A stretch of 64,000 nucleotides of DNA from assembly GCF_020520285.1 (NCBI RefSeq), contig NZ_CP084742.1:4526001-4590000 (forward strand), given 5' to 3'. The DNA is from Pseudomonas sp. L5B5. GTDB taxonomy: Bacteria; Pseudomonadota; Gammaproteobacteria; Pseudomonadales; Pseudomonadaceae. The position numbers were made by a program, and so were the translations under genes. Shown here piece by piece: positions 51,397 to 59,638 of this stretch. Within the stretch, counting starts at the first letter, position 1. Each line of letters begins with the position of its first letter. Below the pieces are notes generated by a model. The model was not told the DNA's origin. It searched no databases and was given only the letters and a program-made list of their open reading frames with translations.

Positions 51397-53121
51397 ATGA
51401 GCGTGCCAATGTCCCTGCCGCTACCCGCCAAGCGGGCGCGCCAGGCTTCCCGGGCCGAAATCGGCGATCGAGTGTTCGTCATCGGCGGCAAGCTTTTGCT
51501 GCTGGTGTTGTTGGGCCTGGCGGTGCTGTTGCCGCTGCTGGCGATCTTCTGGCGCGGCTTCAGTGCCGAGGCCGGGCAGGGCGGTGGCTGGCTGGCGGCC
51601 CGTGAGCTGGTGGGCAGTGCCAACTTCCACTGGTTGCTGGGCAACAGCCTGAAAGTCTCCCTTAGCGTGGCCGCCATCGTCGTGCCCCTGGCCTACCTGT
51701 TCGCCTACGCCCTGCAACGCACGCTGATCCCCGGCAAGGGCATCTGGCGCGGCCTGTCGCTGTTGCCGCTGATGGCGCCATCCATGCTCCCGGGCATTGC
51801 CCTGGTCTACCTGTTCGGCAACCAGGGCCTGCTTCGCGGTCTGTTCGCCGACAACATCTACGGCTTCTGGGGCATCGTCCTGGGCGAGGTGATCTACACC
51901 TTTCCCCATGCCCTGATGATCCTGCTGTCGGCGCTGTCCCTGGCCGATGCGCGGCTGTTCGATGCTGCCTCGAGCATGGGCGCCAGCCCGGCCAGGGCGT
52001 TTCGCAGTATCACCTGGCCGGCTACCCGGCAGGCGGTGTTCGCCGCGTTCTGCCTGGTGTTCACCCTGACCATCACCGATTTCGGGGTACCGGTGGTGGT
52101 GGGCGGCGACTATCAAGTCCTGGCCCTGGAAGCCTACAAGGCGGTGGTCGGGCAGCAGCAGTTCGGCCGAGGTGCGCTGATCGGCATGGTGCTGCTGGTG
52201 CCGGCCCTGTTGAGCTTCGGTGTCGATGCCTGGCTGCGCCGACGTCATGGCGACTCCATGAGTGGCCGGGCCCAGGTGTTCAAGCCGGCGCCTTCGCGGC
52301 TGCGCGACGGCTGCTACCTGGCCATCGTGCTGCTGGTCTGCGCGGCGTTGCTGCTGGTGTTCGGCATGGCCGTGTATTCATCGCTGGTGAAGTTCTGGCC
52401 CTACAACCTGTCGCTGTCGCTGAACCACTACCAGTTCGACGAAACCGCCGGCGGTGGCTGGCTGGCCTATCGCAACAGCCTGACCATGGCCCTGTGCACC
52501 GCGTTGATCGGCAGCGTGCTGATCTTCACTGGCGCCTACCTGATGGAGAAGACCCGCGGCCAGCGTGGCCTGAACCTGGCCCTGCGCATGCTCAGCTTCG
52601 TGCCCATGGCGGTGCCCGGGCTGGTGCTGGGCCTGGGTTACGTCTTCTTCTTCAACCTCAACGGCAACCCGCTGCATGTGTTCTACGGCAGCATGGCCCT
52701 GCTGGTGGTGTGCACCATCGCCCACTACCTGACCACCGCACAGATGACCGCCACCACCGCCCTGCGCCAGCTGGACGCGGAGTTCGAGGCGGCGGCACTG
52801 TCCCTCAAGGCGCCGCTGTACCGGCACTACCTGCGGGTCACAGTGCCGATCTGCCTGCCGGCGCTGCTGGACATCGTGCGCTACCTGTTCGTCTCGGCCA
52901 TGACCACCGTCTCGGCGGCGATCTTCCTCTACAGCCCCGACACCATCCTGGCTGCCGTTGCTGTGCTGAACATGGACGACGCCGGCAACGTCGGCGGCGC
53001 CGCGGCGATGTCGACCCTGATCCTGTTCACCTCGGTCGGCGTCTCGCTGCTGCTGGCCTGGGCTTCGCGCGGCTTGCTGCGTCGCTCCCAGGCCTGGCGC
53101 CAGACTGCTCCGGGCCACTGA
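51397..53121 (+). CDS. 2-Aminoethylphosphonate-type ABC transporter permease (fused double unit)
   Basis: 574-aa membrane protein with two BPD_transp_1 domains in tandem, about 12 helices. First EAA-like loop LFDAASSMGASPARAFRSI (~residue 195), second FEAAALSLKAPLYRHYLRV (~residue 470). This PhnU-like or AfuB-like fused layout is typical of iron(III) and aminoethylphosphonate transporters. ATG 51397 immediately follows the ATPase stop. Provides the membrane channel. Confidence 0.88.
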   Translation: MSVPMSLPLPAKRARQASRAEIGDRVFVIGGKLLLLVLLGLAVLLPLLAIFWRGFSAEAGQGGGWLAARELVGSANFHWLLGNSLKVSLSVAAIVVPLAYLFAYALQRTLIPGKGIWRGLSLLPLMAPSMLPGIALVYLFGNQGLLRGLFADNIYGFWGIVLGEVIYTFPHALMILLSALSLADARLFDAASSMGASPARAFRSITWPATRQAVFAAFCLVFTLTITDFGVPVVVGGDYQVLALEAYKAVVGQQQFGRGALIGMVLLVPALLSFGVDAWLRRRHGDSMSGRAQVFKPAPSRLRDGCYLAIVLLVCAALLLVFGMAVYSSLVKFWPYNLSLSLNHYQFDETAGGGWLAYRNSLTMALCTALIGSVLIFTGAYLMEKTRGQRGLNLALRMLSFVPMAVPGLVLGLGYVFFFNLNGNPLHVFYGSMALLVVCTIAHYLTTAQMTATTALRQLDAEFEAAALSLKAPLYRHYLRVTVPICLPALLDIVRYLFVSAMTTVSAAIFLYSPDTILAAVAVLNMDDAGNVGGAAAMSTLILFTSVGVSLLLAWASRGLLRRSQAWRQTAPGH

Positions 53122-53172
53122 TGCTCGTTCACCCAACCCTCCACTGATCTGCACTCACCAAGGAACCGCACC

Positions 53173-54198
53173 ATGTTCAAGCCCCTGGCTCTTGCCGCTG
53201 CTGTCCTCTCTGCTGTCAGCCTGAACGCCTTTGCTGCGAAAACCGAGCTGACGGTCTACACCGCCCTCGAAGCCGAGCAACTGAAGTCCTACAAGCAGGC
53301 CTTCGAGCAAGCCAACCCGGATATCGAGATCAAGTGGGTGCGTGATTCCACCGGGATCATCACCGCCAAGCTGCTGGCGGAAAAGGACCGTCCACAGGCC
53401 GATGCGGTGTGGGGCCTGGCGGCGTCCAGCCTGGCGATCCTCGACCAGCAGGGCATGCTGCAGAGCTATGCGCCCAAGGACCTGGACAAGATCGGCGGCA
53501 ACTACCGCGACGCCGCCAATCCACCGGCCTGGGTCGGCATGGACGTGTGGGCCGCCACCATCTGCTTCAACACCGTGGAAGCCGAAAAACAGGGGCTGAG
53601 CAAGCCCGTGAGCTGGCAGGACCTGACCAAGCCCGAGTACAAGGGCAAGATCGTCATGCCCAACCCGGCGTCGTCGGGCACCGGCTTCCTCGATGTCAGC
53701 GCCTGGTTGCAGACCTTCGGCGAGAAGCAGGGCTGGCAGTACATGGACGACCTGCACCAGAACATCGGCCAGTACGTCCACTCCGGTTCCAAGCCGTGCA
53801 AGCTGGCCGCTGCCGGTGAGTTCCCCATCGGCATTTCCTTCGAATACCCGGCCGTGCAGCTCAAGCGCAAGGGCGCTCCGCTGGACATCGTCCTGCCCAA
53901 GGAAGGCCTGGGCTGGGAAATCGAGGCCACTGCGGTGATCAAGGGCAGTGCCCATGAGAACGCCGCCAAGAAGCTCGCCGACTTCTCCGCCAGCCCGGCA
54001 GCCATGGAGCTGTACAAGGAAAACTTCGCCGTGCTGGCTCAGCCGGGCATCGCCAAGCCGCAGACCGAACTGCCGGCGGACTACGAGCAGCGTCTGATCA
54101 AGAACGACTTCGCCTGGGCCTCCAAGAACCGCGACCAGATCCTCGCCGAGTGGCGCAAGCGCTACGACGGCAAGTCGGAGAAGGTCGCCGCGCAGTAA
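53173..54198 (+). CDS. 2-Aminoethylphosphonate-type periplasmic binding protein
   Basis: 341-aa binding protein with signal peptide (PLALAAAVLSAVSLNAFA, cleavage before AKTELTVY). TVYTALEAEQLKSYKQAFEQ, WVRDSTGIITAKLLAEKDRP and WGLAASSLAILDQQGM fit the SBP family used for aminoethylphosphonate and ferric iron. Fe3+-binding relatives have tyrosine clusters that are not obvious here, which favours phosphonate. ATG 53173 has AAGGAACC. Confidence 0.88.
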   Translation: MFKPLALAAAVLSAVSLNAFAAKTELTVYTALEAEQLKSYKQAFEQANPDIEIKWVRDSTGIITAKLLAEKDRPQADAVWGLAASSLAILDQQGMLQSYAPKDLDKIGGNYRDAANPPAWVGMDVWAATICFNTVEAEKQGLSKPVSWQDLTKPEYKGKIVMPNPASSGTGFLDVSAWLQTFGEKQGWQYMDDLHQNIGQYVHSGSKPCKLAAAGEFPIGISFEYPAVQLKRKGAPLDIVLPKEGLGWEIEATAVIKGSAHENAAKKLADFSASPAAMELYKENFAVLAQPGIAKPQTELPADYEQRLIKNDFAWASKNRDQILAEWRKRYDGKSEKVAAQ

Positions 54199-54210
54199 CG
54201 ACCAGAACTG

Positions 54211-54326
54211 TTGTGGCGAGGGAGCTTGCTCCCGCTGGGCCGCGAAGCGGCCCTGAACCCCGACAGTGCGGTGCATCTGCCTGGGAGTGCTGCGCACTCC
54301 AGCGGGAGCGAGCTCCCTCGCCACAA
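54211..54326. repeat. REPIN (two inverted REP sequences) inside the phosphonate operon
   Basis: TTGTGGCGAGGGAGCTTGCT at the left and AGCGAGCTCCCTCGCCACAA at the right are inverted copies of the well-known fluorescens-group REP, ~60 bp apart. The element fills almost the whole gap between the binding-protein gene and the FAD oxidoreductase gene. Confidence 0.92.
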
Positions 54327-54336
54327 ACAACGAGAC

Positions 54337-55476
54337 ATGAACATGACCCACCACAGTGATCTGCTGATCGTCGGCGCCGGCATCCTGGGCCTGTCCCATG
54401 CTTATGCCGCTGCCAAGCGCGGTTTGCGGGTGCAGGTATTCGAGCGCAGCGCGACGCCCCTGGGGGCTTCGGTGCGCAATTTTGGCCAGGCCCTGGTGAC
54501 CGGCCAGCCACCGGGGCCCCTGCTCGAACTGGCCAAGGCCAGCCGGGAAATCTGGGCCGACTGGCAGCAACTGGCCGGCTTGCAGCTCAAGCGCAACGGG
54601 TCGTACCTGTTCGCCCGCAGCGAGGCCGAGGAGCAATTGCTCGAAGCCTTCTGTGCCGGGCGTGCGCGGGAGCATGGCTACCGTGTCGAACTGCTTCAGG
54701 GCGCGGCGCTCAATGACCTGTACGGCGGCCGGTTCCGTCATCATCGCGCGGCCTTGCATGGCCTGGACGACCAGCAGCTGTATTCGCGCGAGGCTGTCCC
54801 GATGCTGATCGACTACCTGCGTCGGGACCTGGGCGTGCAATTTCACTTCTCGACCCTGGTGCGCGATATCGAGCCGGGCCTGCTGCGCAGCACGGCCGGG
54901 ACCTTCCAGGCGCCGCGCATCCTGCTGTGCTCGGGGCACGATTACCAGACCCTGCTGGCCGAACAGATTGCCGCCCTGCAGCCGCAGGTCTGCCGCTTGC
55001 AGATGCTCCGTGCCCGGCCCGAGATCAATCTCAACCTGCAACATGCCTTGCTCACCGGTTTGAGCTGCGTGCATTACGGTGCCTTTGCCGATCTGCCGGA
55101 AGCCGGCGCGGTACAGGCACAGATCCTGCGCGAGGCGCCGCACCTGCATGAACATGGGATTCACCTGCTGATCAGCCCGACGCCTCATGGTGAACTGATC
55201 ATCGGTGATTCCCATGATTACGGCAGCGATCCGTCGCCCTTCAACAGTGAACAGGTGGACGACTGGCTGCTCGAGCTGGCGGAGCAGACCCTGGGCTGCA
55301 AGGTGCAGGTGCTGGAGCGTTGGCAGGGCGTCTATGGGGCGCGTGGGCCAGGACCGTTTTCGTTTCTGGAGGCGCTGCCCGGGGTCCATGCTGCATTGAT
55401 GCACACCGGCGTGGGCATGAGCGTCGGCCCGGCGCTGGCCGAGCGCAACATCGCCAGGATGCTGGAGGAGGGATGA
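54337..55476 (+). CDS. FAD-dependent oxidoreductase of phosphonate operons (TIGR03364-like)
   Basis: 379-aa DAO-fold flavoprotein. Dinucleotide motif LLIVGAGILGLSHAYAAAKRG split at residues 8-29, then ASVRNFGQALVTGQ, LLISPTPHGELIIGDSHDYG and the C-terminal HTGVGMSVGPALAERN. Such enzymes oxidise amines and accompany aminoethylphosphonate genes; a likely role is oxidation of an (N-methylated) aminoethylphosphonate. ATG 54337 (second ATG 54343). The stop overlaps the HD gene start. Confidence 0.87.
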   Translation: MNMTHHSDLLIVGAGILGLSHAYAAAKRGLRVQVFERSATPLGASVRNFGQALVTGQPPGPLLELAKASREIWADWQQLAGLQLKRNGSYLFARSEAEEQLLEAFCAGRAREHGYRVELLQGAALNDLYGGRFRHHRAALHGLDDQQLYSREAVPMLIDYLRRDLGVQFHFSTLVRDIEPGLLRSTAGTFQAPRILLCSGHDYQTLLAEQIAALQPQVCRLQMLRARPEINLNLQHALLTGLSCVHYGAFADLPEAGAVQAQILREAPHLHEHGIHLLISPTPHGELIIGDSHDYGSDPSPFNSEQVDDWLLELAEQTLGCKVQVLERWQGVYGARGPGPFSFLEALPGVHAALMHTGVGMSVGPALAERNIARMLEEG

Positions 55477-56033
55477 TGGAGCATCAACAAGTGATCGCCG
55501 AGGTCTTCGGTTTGTATGAGCGCTTCGGGGACCATGACTATATCGGCGAGCCGATTTCGCAGATCGAGCATATGTCCCAGGCCGCGCAGCTGGCACTGGC
55601 CGAGGGGCATGACGATGAAGTGGTGCTGGCGGCGTTCTTCCACGATATCGGGCATATCTGTCAACAGGATGCCGAGAACATGGATGGTTTTGGCGTGGTC
55701 AGCCATGAGCGCCTGGGGGCTGACTATCTGCGGCGCGCCGGTTTCAGCGAGCGCCTGGCGCGGCTGGTGGAGTATCACGTCCAGGCCAAGCGCTACCTGA
55801 CCCTCAAGGAGCCGGGTTACTACCAGCGGTTGAGCGAGGCCAGTCGCCGTACCCTGGAATACCAGGGTGGGGTGATGACCGCCGAGCAGGCGCTGGCCTT
55901 CGAGCAGGACCCGCTGTGCGCATTGAGCCTGCGCCTGCGCCACTGGGACGAGCAGGCCAAGCAGGAGTGGGTGCCAGTGATGGACCTGCAGATCCTCAAG
56001 GACAAGGCCGCAACCCTGCTCCAGCCCTTGTAG
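55473..56033 (+). CDS. PhnZ-like HD-domain diiron oxygenase for phosphonates
   Basis: 186-aa HD protein whose key residues track those of PhnZ: Tyr23 and Glu26 (DYIGEPISQ), His33 (EHMSQ), His57-Asp58 and His61 (FFHDIGH), His78 (SHERLG), His102 (YHVQAKRYL), Asp159 (RHWDEQ). PhnZ uses O2 to cleave the C-P bond of 1-hydroxy-2-aminoethylphosphonate to glycine and phosphate. The 2OG hydroxylase PhnY that normally makes that substrate is not adjacent. The start overlaps the FAD gene stop (ATGA). The TAG stop lies in a REP element. Confidence 0.88.
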   Translation: MMEHQQVIAEVFGLYERFGDHDYIGEPISQIEHMSQAAQLALAEGHDDEVVLAAFFHDIGHICQQDAENMDGFGVVSHERLGADYLRRAGFSERLARLVEYHVQAKRYLTLKEPGYYQRLSEASRRTLEYQGGVMTAEQALAFEQDPLCALSLRLRHWDEQAKQEWVPVMDLQILKDKAATLLQPL

Positions 56034-56134
56034 CCACTGCCGAGCTGGCGAGGCTGCGACAAGGCCGCCAGGCCTTCAGCGATCCTGCGGCCCCGTGGCC
56101 CTGCGGGCCATGCGCAGCCTGCGGCAGCGGCTAC
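56030..56134 (+). repeat. REP-type extragenic palindrome
   Basis: 105-bp element starting GTAGCCACTGCCGAGCTGGC and ending GCAGCCTGCGGCAGCGGCTAC in two blocks (GCAGCCTGCGGCAG, CGGCTAC). It is similar along its length to the 59523 copy. The first bases provide the stop codon of the HD oxygenase. Confidence 0.85.
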
Positions 56135-56142
56135 ACGGAGGA

Positions 56143-57519
56143 TTACAGGTTCTGGGCCAGGATCTCGATCTGCTCCTGGCGCTCGGCCTGCTCCAGGCGC
56201 TTGCCAGGATTGAGGGACGACCACTGCGGGTGGGCCCGGGCCTTGCCCAGGGCGTCGGGCAGCTTGCCCTCGCGCCAGCTCTTGACCTCGGGGGTCGCCA
56301 GCTGGATGCTCTCCAGCGCTGCATGCCCTCGCAGGTCCAGGGCCTGAACCAGCTGCTTCTGGCGCAGGGCCAGCAGGCGCAGCACGCTGTCGTCCACGGT
56401 CAGTTCGCGTTGGCCCTTGATCTTGCCCAGCAGGCGATTGCCGTAGCTTCGGGCGGTTTGCAGGGCGCCGCCGGCGATGGCCCCGGCCAGGGCCGCCGCG
56501 CCCAGGGTCAAGCCACCTACCAGCAGGTCCACCCCGGCGCCGGCCGCGGCCCCGGCCGCAATCCCGCCGCCGACCCGAACCCCCAGCTGCTTGAGGGTCT
56601 CGGGATTGAACAGATCATCGCCCCAGCGCCCGTCGAGCAAGGGCAGGTCGCTGGCCGAGGCATCCTGTGGGCGGAAGGCATACAGCTTGAGCAGGGCTTC
56701 GACACAGCGTTGCTCGCGTTGGCGTACGGCCTGGCGCAGGGTCGCGATGGCCTGGCGCTCCTGCTCGGGGTCGCTGGCCACGCTGCGGCGACAGGCTGCA
56801 CAGTCCACCAGCAGCTCGGCGATCAACCGCGCCGCGCTTTGCTGGCGCGCCAGGCGCTGGGCCAACTGGTCGTCGATCAGGCGTTGCAGGGCCGGGCGGG
56901 CGTGCTCGAGCAACAGGCCAAGGCTCTCGTACAGGCGCCGTTCGCCGTCTTCCGGTGGCGCCACGCTGTCGAACCGCACCAGGGCATGCAAGCCCAGGCG
57001 TGCCAGGGCCTCGCGCCATTCGCCTTCGCGCTGGACGGTGCTGCTGACGAAGTTCAGCACCGGTAGCAGGGGCTTGCCGCTGCTGGCCAGCACTTCCAGT
57101 TCGTCGCGGTACTTGGCCAGCACCGGTTCGCGGGTGTCGACCACATATAGCCCGGCGTCTGAAACCAGCAGCTGGCGCAGCACCTTGGCTTCCTGTTCGA
57201 AGCGCTGGCGGGCCTCGCTGCCATCGAGAAAGCGCGCCAGGCGCGCCGGCCCGTCCAGACGCTCACCGGGACGCTCCAGGCGTTCCAGGTAGTCGAGTAG
57301 GGCGATGGCGTCCTCCAGGCCCGGGGTGTCGTAGAGCTCCAGCAGCGGCTGGCCATCCACCGACAGCCGTGCGCCCTCCACATGGCGCGTCGTGCTGGGG
57401 CGATGGGAGACTTCGCCGAACTCCACGTCCCGGGTCAGGGTGCGCAGCAGCGAGGTCTTGCCAACGTTGGTGTGGCCGACCACTGCCAGCTTCAGGGGAG
57501 TGTGGCGGGTATCAGTCAT
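56143..57519 (-). CDS. GTPase with DUF3482 domain
   Basis: 458-aa GTP-binding protein. G1 GHTNVGKTS at residues 15-23, switch region TTRHVEGARL, G3 LYDTPGLED, and G4-like LPVLNFV (weak NKxD). The C-terminal DUF3482 part has a glycine/alanine-rich hydrophobic stretch (AAGAAAGAGVDLLVGG, ALAGAIAGGAL) likely to touch the membrane. The gene overlaps the end of the membrane protein gene upstream (57512-57519), so both form one unit. Role unknown. Confidence 0.85.
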   Translation of the reverse strand: MTDTRHTPLKLAVVGHTNVGKTSLLRTLTRDVEFGEVSHRPSTTRHVEGARLSVDGQPLLELYDTPGLEDAIALLDYLERLERPGERLDGPARLARFLDGSEARQRFEQEAKVLRQLLVSDAGLYVVDTREPVLAKYRDELEVLASSGKPLLPVLNFVSSTVQREGEWREALARLGLHALVRFDSVAPPEDGERRLYESLGLLLEHARPALQRLIDDQLAQRLARQQSAARLIAELLVDCAACRRSVASDPEQERQAIATLRQAVRQREQRCVEALLKLYAFRPQDASASDLPLLDGRWGDDLFNPETLKQLGVRVGGGIAAGAAAGAGVDLLVGGLTLGAAALAGAIAGGALQTARSYGNRLLGKIKGQRELTVDDSVLRLLALRQKQLVQALDLRGHAALESIQLATPEVKSWREGKLPDALGKARAHPQWSSLNPGKRLEQAERQEQIEILAQNL

Positions 57520-58882
57520 GGCCGGTCTCCAGCCAGTTGAAGGGGGCGCAATCGGCGAAGGTCAGCTCCAGCCGCTCCAGGGCGGCATGCCAGTCGCCCA
57601 GGCGATCGGCGTCCAGGGCCTGGCCGGGCGGGGCCTGCAGCAACCAGACGCGAGTGGCGCCAGCGTTGCGCGCCAGCTCGGCGATAAGCCCCAGGCTGCC
57701 GCGATCGGGCGAGCGCCGAGGATCGCAGGCGATCAGCAGGCGGGCCGGCGGAAAGCGGCTCATCTGTTCCAGCAGGCGATGGCGTGATTCACGGCTGTCG
57801 AGGATCCCGGCGTTCTTGACCGATTCCGGCAACTGCGGCGGCCAAGTTCGCTGGTCGTCCAGCTCGATGGCCACCAGCAATGCTCCGCTGCTGTCCAGCT
57901 GGGTGCTGCCGCCCGTGATCGGGTGCAGTTGCCCGGGATCGAGGTCATTGACTCCCAGGCGTTCGCTGCTGGGCATCAGGCGCTCGCGCAGCTGGGCATA
58001 GCCGGGCAGCTTGAGGTCCAGGTGCAGGCGGGCCTGGCCGTGCCGCCAGCGCCAGCGACAGAACAGCATCAGGATCAGGCGTGGCAGTATCCCGTAGATC
58101 ACCAGCGATGCCACCAGCCAGACCGCCCAGGACTGGCGCACCAGCTCGGTGTTGTAGACGTCCCGGGTACTGGCGTGAATCATCTCCACGATCGGTACGC
58201 CGAAGCCCATGGCCCGAGGGCCGGCACTGAGGGCGTTGACCAGCGTTATGAAGGCATCGGCCCCCAGCAGGGTGCTTTCCCAGATGAAGCTGTAGCGATG
58301 GGTGATCAACTGCGCCAGCAGCATGCTCATGGCGCTGAGCAGGGCCAGCAGCCACAGGCCATGGACCAGGGTGCCCAGGGCCCAGCGATTGAGCTTGCGG
58401 CGTTGCAACAGGAGCAGCAGCGCCGGTGGCAACTGGGCGGCCTTGGCATCGCGCGAGCATTTTTCGCTGAGCCACAGCCAGAGGCGGCCCAGGCCGGTGT
58501 CGTGGCCGCCGAACATCAGCAATCCGACCAGCCAGCCCAGCAGCAGGACGAGGTTGATCCCCAGCAGGCTGCCCAGGGCCCAGAACACGTTCACCGGCTC
58601 CCGGGTGTCGCCCAGTGCGCTGAAGGCCAGGCCGGCGCCGCTGAGGATCGCCAGCACCGCCAGCGCCAGCAGGGCCAGGCGAGCACCTTGCAGCCAGTGG
58701 AGCAGGGCGCTGTCCAGGCCATCACGCCGGGCCAGCCACAGGGCCCTGGCCTGGATGCGGGTGGCCAGGTCGCCGCCTTGTTGGCGGGCGAGGCGGTTGG
58801 CCTCCTGGTCTTCCAGGGGGCCGGCGTGTTCCTCGCGCAGGCGCACGGTTTCGGTCAGCCATAGTCGTTGCAGGGGAGTCAT
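57512..58882 (-). CDS. DUF2868 domain membrane protein
   Basis: 456-aa inner-membrane protein with about five hydrophobic helices: LALLALAVLAILSGAGLAFS, GSLLGINLVLLLGWLVGLL, ALGTLVHGLWLLALLSAMSM and WLVASLVIYGILPRLILML. A cytosolic-type C-terminal domain follows (ARLLIACDPRRSPDRGSL). Constantly paired with the DUF3482 GTPase. ATG 58882 (MTPLQRLWL) used; GTG 58891 is an in-frame alternative. Divergent from folA. Confidence 0.84.
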   Translation of the reverse strand: MTPLQRLWLTETVRLREEHAGPLEDQEANRLARQQGGDLATRIQARALWLARRDGLDSALLHWLQGARLALLALAVLAILSGAGLAFSALGDTREPVNVFWALGSLLGINLVLLLGWLVGLLMFGGHDTGLGRLWLWLSEKCSRDAKAAQLPPALLLLLQRRKLNRWALGTLVHGLWLLALLSAMSMLLAQLITHRYSFIWESTLLGADAFITLVNALSAGPRAMGFGVPIVEMIHASTRDVYNTELVRQSWAVWLVASLVIYGILPRLILMLFCRWRWRHGQARLHLDLKLPGYAQLRERLMPSSERLGVNDLDPGQLHPITGGSTQLDSSGALLVAIELDDQRTWPPQLPESVKNAGILDSRESRHRLLEQMSRFPPARLLIACDPRRSPDRGSLGLIAELARNAGATRVWLLQAPPGQALDADRLGDWHAALERLELTFADCAPFNWLETGHD

Positions 58883-59010
58883 TGCAGTCACGCGTCATTC
58901 CATCGCTCGAGAGTGCGCTGAGCATAACTGCTGCAGCGCTGGTCGGGTTAGGTGGCCGGGTCTGCCATCAAGCGGGAACAGACCCCTGGCCCTCTGTTAT
59001 GCTCGCCGGC

Positions 59011-59526
59011 ATGAAAAAATCTCTCCCCCTCAGCCTGATCGCGGCACTCGCTGAAAACCGCGTGATTGGCGTCGACAACAGCATGCCCTGGCACCTGCCG
59101 GGGGACTTCAAGTACTTCAAGGCCACGACCCTGGGCAAGCCGATCATCATGGGGCGCAAGACCTGGGATTCGCTCCGACGGCCGCTACCCGGCCGGTTGA
59201 ACATCGTGGTCAGTCGTCAGACCGGCCTGATGCTCGAAGGTGCCGAGGTGTACCCCTCGCTGGAGGCCGCCGTGGTGCGCGCCGAGCAATGGGCGCTGGA
59301 GCAGGGCGTGGACGAACTGATGCTGATCGGTGGTGCACAGCTCTATGCCCAGGCCCTGGAGCAGGCGGATCGCCTGTACCTGACGCGAGTGGCCCTGAAC
59401 CCGCAAGGCGATGCCTGGTTCCCGGCATTCGATGAGCAGCAGTGGAAGCGGGTGTCCAAAGTACTCAACCCGGCGGAAGGCGACAGGCCGGCCTACAGCT
59501 TCGAAGTCTGGGAAAAGACCCAGTAG
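59011..59526 (+). CDS. folA: Dihydrofolate reductase
   Basis: 171-aa enzyme regenerating tetrahydrofolate, trimethoprim target. Landmarks: LIAALAENRVIGVDN, MPWHLPGDFKYFK, IIMGRKTWDSL, PGRLNIVVSR, MLIGGAQLYAQAL. ATG 59011 (MKKSLPLS); the frame continues upstream to 58882 but without family match. It supports thyA, which consumes folate, although the genes are 17 kb apart. The TAG stop is inside a REP element. Confidence 0.97.
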   Translation: MKKSLPLSLIAALAENRVIGVDNSMPWHLPGDFKYFKATTLGKPIIMGRKTWDSLRRPLPGRLNIVVSRQTGLMLEGAEVYPSLEAAVVRAEQWALEQGVDELMLIGGAQLYAQALEQADRLYLTRVALNPQGDAWFPAFDEQQWKRVSKVLNPAEGDRPAYSFEVWEKTQ

Positions 59527-59629
59527 CCGCTGCCGAGCCTGCGAGGCTGCGCCAAGGGCCGCAGGACCTTCAGCGATCCTGAGACCCTCGTGGCCCTGCG
59601 GGCCATGCGCAGCCTGCGGCAGCGGCTAC
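59523..59629 (+). repeat. REP-type extragenic palindrome
   Basis: 107-bp copy of the 56030 element: starts GTAGCCGCTGCCGAGCCTGC, ends GCAGCGGCTAC. It lies between convergent folA and the cystine symporter gene. Its second to fourth bases are the folA stop codon. Confidence 0.85.
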
Positions 59630-59638
59630 ACGGAGCAG

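Noticed and set aside
53155..55596. 813-aa open frame antisense to the phosphonate binding protein and FAD enzyme
   Set aside because: Spans two well-supported genes and a REPIN; a GC-bias shadow.
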